Part shown: in pieces, positions 57,411 to 64,000 of the stretch
Numbering within the stretch: the first letter of the stretch is position 1
Layout: every line of letters starts with the position of its first letter
NCBI RefSeq assembly: GCF_900637655.1
Contig: NZ_LR134384.1
Location: 930,001 to 994,000 of the forward strand
Origin: Segatella oris
GTDB lineage: Bacteria > Bacteroidota > Bacteroidia > Bacteroidales > Bacteroidaceae
Direction of reading: 5' to 3'
DNA length: 64,000 nucleotides
Translations under genes and position numbers: made by a program
Notes under the pieces: model-generated
Databases searched by the model: none
Seen by the model: the letters and a program-made list of their open reading frames with translations, nothing else
Told to the model about the DNA's origin: nothing

Positions 57411-58439
57411 TCATGCCATTTCCCTCATGGAACGTATCAGTCTGTCGTACATCTCATGCAGATTATAATGCGGTTTCCAACCCAAAGCCTCTAATTTGGC
57501 AGAAGAAAGCAACAGCTTTGTTGTCGGCGAATAGCCCACACCTTCCTGCAATTTGACCTCCGTATGAATGGAAGAGCCAAAGTCTCGGCACACCATTTCG
57601 GCCATGTCGCGGATTGAAATATAGGTTTCACGGTTGGAAACATTATAGACTTCGCCGTCCTTTCCTTTCAACAGGATATAGAGAATGCCCGTAATGGCAT
57701 CAAGGGTATAGCAATAACAGCGGCAAAGGTCGCCCTTGGTATGGAGCGTAATGTCGTTATTCTGAATGACACAGCGGGCAAACTGTGCAAACACTCGCGT
57801 ATCGTCAAAGGCTACTCCTGCGCCAAACACCTGTGCAAGTCGAGCTATTCTGACAGGACACTGATACTCCATAGCATAGCTGTGGCATAGGGTTTCGGCG
57901 AGTCTTTTAGCCATGGGATAACTGCTGCGCACCGACATGGGGTCGATATATCCCTGCACTTCTTCCGTAATGGGTACGGCATCATCGGTTATTGTGCCAT
58001 AGATTTCAAGTGAAGAAGCAAAGACAAGCGACTTCAACGGCTGCTTCATGGCATACGACAACACGGCTTTCGTGCCTTGATATATCGTGTCGATAGTCTC
58101 TACCGGCCTGTCAACGAAATACTTGGATGCCGTGGGGCTGGCAAAATGAATGACATAGTCGATGGTCCCAGGGGGCATGAACTCTCTGCTGTCGGCATTC
58201 GAAAAATCGTAGAGATAATAACGAAGTCGGTCGTTTTCCGGCCCTAACACACGCTCGGCCTTAGCCTCATCACGAATGACTGCCACGACTTTTGCACCGA
58301 TACCCAACAGACATTTCACAGCAATACTGCCCAAAAGCCCAGTCGACCCCGTTACACAAACCGTCGTTCCCGCTAAAGATGACTTGAGACTGAACTGCTC
58401 TTTGAACGCTCTGATGTCGTTATCTAAAACTGTATTCAT
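57411..58439 (-). CDS. NAD-dependent epimerase/dehydratase (extended SDR)
   Basis: About 342 residues from ATG 58439; an in-frame ATG at 58478 would overlap the cytidylyltransferase gene. The Rossmann motif is GSTGLLGSIAVKCLL; catalytic Ser-Ser in FASSLEIYG and Tyr-x-x-x-Lys in SYPMAKR are present. This is a sugar-nucleotide-type SDR. It is the last gene of the LicD operon and lies 10 bases after the cytidylyltransferase. It may act on a CDP- or UDP-activated substrate, or reduce a pentulose phosphate to the polyol used by its neighbour; neither can be decided here. Confidence 0.88.
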   Translation of the reverse strand: MNTVLDNDIRAFKEQFSLKSSLAGTTVCVTGSTGLLGSIAVKCLLGIGAKVVAVIRDEAKAERVLGPENDRLRYYLYDFSNADSREFMPPGTIDYVIHFASPTASKYFVDRPVETIDTIYQGTKAVLSYAMKQPLKSLVFASSLEIYGTITDDAVPITEEVQGYIDPMSVRSSYPMAKRLAETLCHSYAMEYQCPVRIARLAQVFGAGVAFDDTRVFAQFARCVIQNNDITLHTKGDLCRCYCYTLDAITGILYILLKGKDGEVYNVSNRETYISIRDMAEMVCRDFGSSIHTEVKLQEGVGYSPTTKLLLSSAKLEALGWKPHYNLHEMYDRLIRSMREMA

Positions 58440-58449
58440 GCCTTGTGAT

Positions 58450-59169
58450 CTATAAACCGAATATCTGTTGGTCTTCATGTACTTTCACCATGGCCCGCAA
58501 AACGAAGAAATCGGTAGGCGTAGTAATCTTGATATTCTCCACCGGTCCAATGATTGTGCCCATAATCATGCCTTGACTGTTCATCATCGTGCACGAGTCT
58601 ATATAGTCGTGACGCCCCTCTTTGATAGCCTTCCTGTGGGCCGCGAGGATATCATTCAACTTGAATGACTGCGGTGCGCGCGCTATCAGCGAAGCCGAAC
58701 GCGTTGGAATTTCAAGACTTCCGTCGGCTTGTTTGACGATGAAAGTCTCTGTGGCAGGCACGCAAGTGATGCAAGAGCCACACTCGGCCACCTTATTTAT
58801 ATTGTCGGTTATCGTTTCTTCGGTAATCAACGGACGCACACCATCGTGGATTAACACCGTGGCATTATCCCCCTTTGCATAGGCTTCGGCTGCACAAAGT
58901 CCGTTGTAAATGGAGTCTTGTCCTGTTGCTCCTCCTGGTACAATGCTTACAACCTTGTTGATTTCAAACTTCTTCAGCTGTTTCTTCAGATAGGGAATCC
59001 AGCTTTCAATGCAGGCCACGACAATGCCATCTATCATCGGATGATTGTCGAACAGCTCCAAAGTATAGATGATAATGGGCTTCCCGTTGAGGTCAAGAAA
59101 CTGCTTCGGCTTCGACTTTGTGTGCATACGCAGTCCTGAACCACCGGCAAAAATAACGGCAATATTCAT
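58450..59169 (-). CDS. IspD/TarI-like cytidylyltransferase
   Basis: A 239-residue enzyme of the IspD family that joins CTP to a polyol phosphate. FAGGSGLRMHTKSKPKQFLDL is the nucleotide-binding signature, IHDGVRPLI and ARAPQSFKLNDI are substrate-site blocks. IspD proper makes CDP-methylerythritol in isoprenoid synthesis. TarI-type relatives make CDP-ribitol for surface polymers. Its place between a LicD gene and an SDR gene favours the TarI-like role, although the window also carries dxr of the isoprenoid pathway. The start overlaps the LicD stop by 4 bases. Confidence 0.85.
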   Translation of the reverse strand: MNIAVIFAGGSGLRMHTKSKPKQFLDLNGKPIIIYTLELFDNHPMIDGIVVACIESWIPYLKKQLKKFEINKVVSIVPGGATGQDSIYNGLCAAEAYAKGDNATVLIHDGVRPLITEETITDNINKVAECGSCITCVPATETFIVKQADGSLEIPTRSASLIARAPQSFKLNDILAAHRKAIKEGRHDYIDSCTMMNSQGMIMGTIIGPVENIKITTPTDFFVLRAMVKVHEDQQIFGL

Positions 59170-60056
59170 GATTTCGTCTTTTTCAATAGGCTTTTTACAT
59201 CGCTCAAAGCAATGCGTTTATCGAGATTAAAGAACACTTTCTGATGATGAGATGCCCGCTTTTCTACAGGAGGGAGCATCATATAATCGCCGAAGAAATG
59301 GCGAAGATAGGCGTCATAATCATGGGGAAGGTTCACCATGAGACCCTCAAAGGGAAATGATTGCGGTGTTTCAAGCCATGCTTTCGGATAGATTTCCTGC
59401 TTATGATACACCCCACTGTAAGTGACAACGCTTGAAGATTGCGCGTAATCATTGGCATAAGCAATGGTATCCATCTGCTTCAAGAGCCACTTCCGAAGCC
59501 ATGGACGGCAGAAAAAAGCCACGGTCTTCACCGCAAAACGGCCCCATTCACTTCGTTTTTTCAGCAGCGAGACATACTCACCGAAGCTGTTATGCGTGGA
59601 AATAGCTTCCAATTTGTTCATCAAACGCTTGAAACGACACTTCTTCTGATAGCAGATTTCAATGTCGTCACAAGCCCCGTCCAATGGGAAAATATCTATA
59701 TAAAGTCCGAAAATGCAGGGGATATGCTCGTTTTCGAGCAGCGTTGTGCGTGCATTGCACATCTTGGAGAAATACATCGGATAGTCCTTGGTGTTATAAG
59801 GGGTCATCACCTCGTAGCCTTCGGGCATCGAATGGGCTGCCAAAGCAAGGAAGCGGTCGTAGTCGGGACGTGGCATGAAGACGTCAATATCATCGTCCCA
59901 AGGTATCATTCCCTGATGACGCACGGCACCGATTGCCGTTCCTCCTGCACAGAAATAGCGCAGTCCATACTGCTCGCAAATACGGATGAAAGCCGCAAAC
60001 ACATCAATAATCACGGCATTCCATTTCGGTTGTAGTTCTTTTGTCACCTCTTGCAT
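59166..60056 (-). CDS. LicD-family phosphotransferase
   Basis: A 296-residue LicD-type nucleotidyltransferase-fold protein. The metal motif WDDDIDVFMPR (about 53-63) follows GGTAIGAVRHQG; KMCNARTTL and IDIFPLDG are family blocks. LicD proteins transfer phosphocholine, or in other lineages ribitol phosphate, from a CDP donor to a surface glycan. It is cytoplasmic, first in a three-gene operon with the cytidylyltransferase and the SDR. TAAGTTTG (complement of 60062-60069) is close to the start codon and may be its -7 box. Confidence 0.9.
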   Translation of the reverse strand: MQEVTKELQPKWNAVIIDVFAAFIRICEQYGLRYFCAGGTAIGAVRHQGMIPWDDDIDVFMPRPDYDRFLALAAHSMPEGYEVMTPYNTKDYPMYFSKMCNARTTLLENEHIPCIFGLYIDIFPLDGACDDIEICYQKKCRFKRLMNKLEAISTHNSFGEYVSLLKKRSEWGRFAVKTVAFFCRPWLRKWLLKQMDTIAYANDYAQSSSVVTYSGVYHKQEIYPKAWLETPQSFPFEGLMVNLPHDYDAYLRHFFGDYMMLPPVEKRASHHQKVFFNLDKRIALSDVKSLLKKTKS

Positions 60057-60231
60057 GGTTGCAAACTTACATATTTTTTTTGATTTTAGACTGCTTCAAT
60101 GCCTAAAATAATAAGGTAAGACCTAAAAAGAAAACTGCACATGTCTGGCAGGACATATGAGAATGCTGTGATTTTCGGCATTCGTGGATGAACAAAACGA
60201 ATGGAATGATAAGGTAAGAAAATGAAAGCGA

Positions 60232-60263
60232 GAATGCCGAAGCCAAAGAATGGCTTCGCATTC
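60232..60263 (-). terminator. Terminator of cysS
   Basis: GAATGcCGAAGCCA / TGGCTTCGCATTC with loop AAGAA, 34 bases past the cysS stop. The inner stem GAAGCCA/TGGCTTC also appears in class I repeat hairpins. Confidence 0.7.
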
Positions 60264-60297
60264 ACGCTGAAAAAGGGTTTTTATTTCTTTCAAATAA

Positions 60298-61788
60298 CTA
60301 TTTATTCAATTTCCAAGTGACGCCGTCTTTGGTGTCTTTCACCTCGAAACCTGCAGCTGCAAGGGCATCACGTATCTTGTCACTGGTAGTCCAGTCCTTG
60401 TCAGCTTTGGCTTTGGCACGCAGGTCAAGCACCATGTCGACTACTTTTCCATAGGCTTCTTCGCGTGCAACATTGTTGTCGCCCTTTTCGTTTTTCAGTC
60501 CGAGGAGGTCGAAAGCAAAGAGTTTCATGGCATCACCAAGCTCTTTCAGGCAATCAGCACAGATCTCCGCTTTATGGTCGAGAAGTGTATTGATGAGATG
60601 ACAAGCCTCGAAAAGATAGCTGATAACAAGCGGAGTCTGCAGGTCGTCGTTCATTGCTTCATAGCAACGTTGGCGGAAAGTCTTTACGAATTTGTCGGTT
60701 TCAGCATCACAGTGGCTGCTCACCGGAACGCGTTCAAGGTCGTCAAAAGCATTCATCAGTCGTTCATACCCTTTCTGGGCAGCTTCCAAAGCCTCATTGG
60801 AGAAGTCGACAGTACCGCGATAATGCGCCGAAAGGATGAAGAAACGAATTGTCATCGGCGTATAGGCATGCGTGAGACTCTCATGATTTCCCGTGAAGAA
60901 CTGCTCCAAAGTAATGAAGTTTCCAAGGCTCTTTCCCATCTTCTGACCATTGATCGTAATCATGTTGTTATGCATCCAATAGTGCACCATCTGGTCACCT
61001 TGACTGGCAACAGCCTGGGCAATCTCACATTCATGGTGTGGAAATATAAGATCCATGCCACCACCATGAATATCGAAATGACTGCCGAGATATTTCCTTC
61101 CCATAGCCGTACACTCGCAATGCCAACCTGGGAAGCCTACACTCCATGGACTGGGCCAACGCATGATGTGTTCGGGCTGCGCCTTTTTCCATAGGGCAAA
61201 ATCCACTTGGTTCTTCTTTTCGCCCACACCTTGAAGCTCACGGCTGTTATTAATCATATCCGTGAGGTTGCGACCCGACAGAATTCCATACTTATGTTCC
61301 TTGTCGTATTTCTCTACATCAAAGTAGATGCTGCCATTACTCTCATAGGCATAACCGTTCTTAAGGATTTCCTTGACAAGTTCTTCCTGCTCGATGATGT
61401 GACCAGTCGCATGCGGTTCAATCGAAGGAGGCAGCACATTGAGGGCATCCATGGCTGCATGATAGCGGTTGGTGTAGTACTGTGCTATCTCCATAGGCTC
61501 CAACTGTTCGAGTCGTGCTTTCTTTTCTATCTTGTCATCGCCCTCATCTGCATCGTGCTCCAAATGGCCCACATCAGTGATATTGCGCACATAGCGCACC
61601 TTATAGCCAAGATGTTTCAGGTAGCGGAAAAGGATGTCGAAGGTGATTGCAGGGCGTGCGTGCCCCAAATGTGGGTCGCCATAAACGGTCGGGCCACATA
61701 CATACATGCCCACGTTAGGGGCATGCAGCGGTTTGAACAACTCTTTCTGACGTGTAAGTGTATTGTAAATGATGAGATTCTGCTCCAT
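60298..61788 (-). CDS. cysS: Cysteinyl-tRNA synthetase
   Basis: A 496-residue class I aminoacyl-tRNA synthetase. The HIGH-type motif is PHLGHARPA (about 39-47), the zinc site includes Cys30 in VCGPTVYG and GWHCECTAM, and KMGKSLGNF is the KMSKS motif. The C-terminal anticodon-binding part contains [30 protein letters not shown]. Single gene, divergent from argS. Confidence 0.97.
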   Translation of the reverse strand: MEQNLIIYNTLTRQKELFKPLHAPNVGMYVCGPTVYGDPHLGHARPAITFDILFRYLKHLGYKVRYVRNITDVGHLEHDADEGDDKIEKKARLEQLEPMEIAQYYTNRYHAAMDALNVLPPSIEPHATGHIIEQEELVKEILKNGYAYESNGSIYFDVEKYDKEHKYGILSGRNLTDMINNSRELQGVGEKKNQVDFALWKKAQPEHIMRWPSPWSVGFPGWHCECTAMGRKYLGSHFDIHGGGMDLIFPHHECEIAQAVASQGDQMVHYWMHNNMITINGQKMGKSLGNFITLEQFFTGNHESLTHAYTPMTIRFFILSAHYRGTVDFSNEALEAAQKGYERLMNAFDDLERVPVSSHCDAETDKFVKTFRQRCYEAMNDDLQTPLVISYLFEACHLINTLLDHKAEICADCLKELGDAMKLFAFDLLGLKNEKGDNNVAREEAYGKVVDMVLDLRAKAKADKDWTTSDKIRDALAAAGFEVKDTKDGVTWKLNK

Positions 61789-62014
61789 ATTCTGAACGGT
61801 TTATAAATATGAATGCAAAGTTAATGGAAAAAAGATGAATGGCAAAAGAAACGCTTTGTTTTCTTCGGAGAAGCTTCCTTGTGCTGGAACTCCGTTCTTC
61901 TTTGTCTATGGGCTTATAGGCTTTACGATGAATTTTGCTTTGGGAGGATGCGAATTTTAGATGTAAAGTGTTGCAGTTTTACAGGCTATAAAATCCTTTT
62001 CTTATCTCAATTAT

Positions 62015-62045
62015 TTTGTATTCCACCCTTTTTATTGTAATTTTG
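62015..62045 (+). promoter_or_regulatory. Promoter of argS
   Basis: TTTG (62015-62018), a 19-base spacer and TAATTTTG (62038-62045) are a full Bacteroidetes promoter 33 bases before ATG 62079. Confidence 0.85.
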
Positions 62046-62078
62046 CAACAGAATTCGAATTATAATATTATTACCGGT

Positions 62079-63896
62079 ATGAATATTGAAAACGCAATAT
62101 GCAGTTCCGTTATCAGCGTGGTGAAGGGACTCTATGGTCAGGATGTGCCTGAAAAGATGGTGCAACTGCAAAAGACACGTAGCAACTTTGAAGGCAACCT
62201 GACGTTGGTGGTCTTCCCATTCTTGAAGATTTCGAAGAAAAATCCAGAGCAGACCGCACAAGAAATCGGTGAGGCTTTGGTGAAAGAATGCAGTGCAGTG
62301 GCAGCTTTCAACGTAGTGAAAGGGTTCTTGAACCTCACTGTTGCCAAGGAAGCATGGATTGGATTGCTCAACGATATCAATGCCGACGAGAAGTTTGGTG
62401 AGAAGAAAGTAACCGACAACTCACCGTTAGTGATGATTGAATACAGTTCTCCAAACACCAACAAACCACTGCATCTTGGTCATGTGCGCAATAATCTTCT
62501 GGGCTGGTCATTGGCTCAAATCATGGAGGCTAATGGCAACAAAGTGGTTAAAACCAATATTGTGAACGACAGAGGTATTCATATCTGCAAGTCGATGTTG
62601 GCCTGGTTGAAATGGGGAAACGGTGTGACTCCCGAACAAGCGGGGAAGAAAGGCGATCATCTGATTGGTGATTTCTATGTGGCTTTTGACAAACATTACA
62701 GGGCCGAATGTGAGACTTTGAAGGCTCAGTACATACAGGAAGGCATGGATGAAGAGGCTGCCGGCGAAAAGGCTAAAGCCGAAGCACCCCTCATGAAAGA
62801 GGCACACGAGATGTTGGTAAAATGGGAACAGGGCGACAAGGAAGTGCGTTCGCTTTGGGAAAAGATGAACAATTGGGTCTATGCAGGCTTTGATGAAACC
62901 TATAAAGCATTAGGCGTAGGCTTCGACAAGATTTATTATGAATCGAATACATACCTCGAGGGCAAGAAGAAGGTAGAGGAAGGGCTCGCCAAAGGGCTTT
63001 TCTTTCGCAAGGATGACAACAGTGTATGGGCAGATCTTACTAACGAAGGACTGGATCAGAAGCTGTTGCTCCGAAGCGACGGCACTTCGGTTTACATGAC
63101 ACAGGATATCGGAACTGCCGATATGCGCTTTAAGGATTATCCTATAGACAAGATGATTTATGTCGTTGGAAACGAGCAGAACTATCACTTCCAAGTGCTT
63201 TCAATCTTGCTTGACCGCCTTGGTTTCAAGTGGGGTAAAGAGCTTGTGCACTTCTCTTATGGTATGGTTGAACTGCCCAATGGCAAGATGAAGAGTCGCG
63301 AGGGTACCGTTGTAGACGCTGACGACCTTATTGCTGCAATGATTGATGATGCCCGCAAGACAAGCGATGAACTCGGCAAGTTCAAGGACATGACCGAGGA
63401 AGAGAAACAGAATGTGGCTCGCATTGTTGGTTTGGGTGCACTGAAATATTTCATTCTGAAAGTAGATGCCCGCAAGAACATACTTTTCAACCCGGAAGAG
63501 AGTATCGACTTCAATGGCAACACGGGGCCGTTTATTCAATACACCTATGCACGTATCCGCTCTATTCTGCGCAAGGCAGAGGCTGAAAACATTGCTGTTC
63601 CAACTACATTGAGCACCGATGCTCCGCTCAACGAGAAGGAAATTCAATTGATTCAGAAGCTCAACGAGTTTGGCGCTGCCGTTGAACAGGCCGGCAAGGA
63701 CTATAGTCCGAGCGGTATTGCCAACTATTGTTACGAGTTGACCAAAGACTTCAACCAGTTCTATCACGATTATAGCATTCTCAATGCCGACACTGAAACC
63801 GAGAAGATTACGCGCTTGATGCTGGCCAAGAACGTTGCAAAGGTCATCAAGAACGGCATGGAACTGCTGGGGATTGAAGTACCGGAGCGAATGTAA
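62079..63896 (+). CDS. argS: Arginyl-tRNA synthetase
   Basis: A 605-residue class I synthetase. I use ATG 62079 because the promoter lies just upstream. The HIGH-type motif is SSPNTNKPLHLGHVRN (about 127-142); MKSREGTVV stands at the KMSKS position. The C-terminal helical anticodon-binding domain ends in the conserved LLGIEVPERM. It charges tRNA-Arg. Confidence 0.97.
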   Translation: MNIENAICSSVISVVKGLYGQDVPEKMVQLQKTRSNFEGNLTLVVFPFLKISKKNPEQTAQEIGEALVKECSAVAAFNVVKGFLNLTVAKEAWIGLLNDINADEKFGEKKVTDNSPLVMIEYSSPNTNKPLHLGHVRNNLLGWSLAQIMEANGNKVVKTNIVNDRGIHICKSMLAWLKWGNGVTPEQAGKKGDHLIGDFYVAFDKHYRAECETLKAQYIQEGMDEEAAGEKAKAEAPLMKEAHEMLVKWEQGDKEVRSLWEKMNNWVYAGFDETYKALGVGFDKIYYESNTYLEGKKKVEEGLAKGLFFRKDDNSVWADLTNEGLDQKLLLRSDGTSVYMTQDIGTADMRFKDYPIDKMIYVVGNEQNYHFQVLSILLDRLGFKWGKELVHFSYGMVELPNGKMKSREGTVVDADDLIAAMIDDARKTSDELGKFKDMTEEEKQNVARIVGLGALKYFILKVDARKNILFNPEESIDFNGNTGPFIQYTYARIRSILRKAEAENIAVPTTLSTDAPLNEKEIQLIQKLNEFGAAVEQAGKDYSPSGIANYCYELTKDFNQFYHDYSILNADTETEKITRLMLAKNVAKVIKNGMELLGIEVPERM

Positions 63897-63911
63897 AAGG
63901 CTTTTCCTTTT

Positions 63912-64000
63912 ATGACTAAACACTATATCTATCAAACTACCGACACAGCAATGTATGACAAGCTGAAGCAATATGCCAAGGAAAACAAAATGTTCCTGAC
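63912..64000 (+). CDS. DUF559 family protein, N-terminal part
   Basis: An open frame from ATG 63912 to the window end (29 full codons) begins MTKHYIYQTTDTAMYDKL and continues KQYAKENKMFLT. It aligns without gaps over 26 residues to the start of the DUF559 half of the gmk fusion (YRYETNDDATYHLLLQQAKR), sharing Y, T, D, Y, L, A and K positions. It follows argS by 15 bases. The family assignment rests only on this short alignment. Confidence 0.55.
   Translation, partial: MTKHYIYQTTDTAMYDKLKQYAKENKMFL

Overview
The window looks like a chromosomal segment of a Prevotella-like member of the Bacteroidales. I infer this from a SusC/SusD pair with a DUF6377 regulator, Bacteroidetes-type promoters (TTTG-N19/20-TAnnTTTG) in front of many genes, Bacteroidota families (DUF4290, DUF4294, DUF4369), a MurA with Asp in place of the catalytic Cys, and an animal-type glutaminyl cyclase. 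The genus is inferred, not proven. I see no phage, plasmid, insertion-sequence transposase or CRISPR array.

Layout. 0-10.2 kb (minus strand) is a polysaccharide-utilisation-like locus: DUF6377 regulator, SusC (broken by a one-base frameshift), SusD, a histidine acid phosphatase, a serine-type sulfatase and the start of its anaerobic maturase. 10.7-18.3 kb holds a sirtuin without zinc cysteines, three tandem FKBP isomerases, an Lrp regulator followed by a C26-M19 fusion peptidase, then a glutaminyl cyclase and a DUF4294 protein. 19-26.5 kb (minus) holds a TlpA-like protein and the housekeeping run tsaB-DUF4290-murA-rimM-dxr-rseP. 26.5-29.2 kb (plus) is yicC, a DUF559-guanylate kinase fusion and nadD. 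29.7-36.2 kb (minus) is comM, two envelope lipoproteins, tRNA-Leu, tRNA-Gly, a small Cys-pair lipoprotein, an SRPBCC protein and pyrE. 36.9-47.8 kb (plus) has a secreted unknown, a pyridoxal kinase, an AspT/YidE-type transporter, and a tightly overlapped six-gene membrane operon (phosphoethanolamine-transferase-like, two acyltransferases, UbiA, HAD phosphatase, GtrA) followed by an AraC regulator. 49-55 kb has a small gene, a GH2 beta-galactosidase and a GH51 arabinofuranosidase. 55.9-64 kb has enolase, a LicD/IspD-like/epimerase operon, cysS, argS and the start of a second DUF559 protein.

The most unusual feature is intergenic. Eight places carry tandem arrays of a degenerate, partly palindromic unit with a strict 22-bp period (19-bp register GYAAnnTGnnnCAnnTTRC plus 3 bp). 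Most arrays lie inside larger repeated elements of three kinds. Class I (three copies, about 370 bp) has conserved blocks on both sides of the array. Class II (two copies, about 340 bp) ends in an outward promoter-like box facing a gene. Class III (two copies, about 220 bp) starts with a promoter that meets a terminator-like hairpin. The eighth array lies next to a cluster of seven short hairpins. I do not recognise this family, and I consider it the best candidate for something undescribed here.
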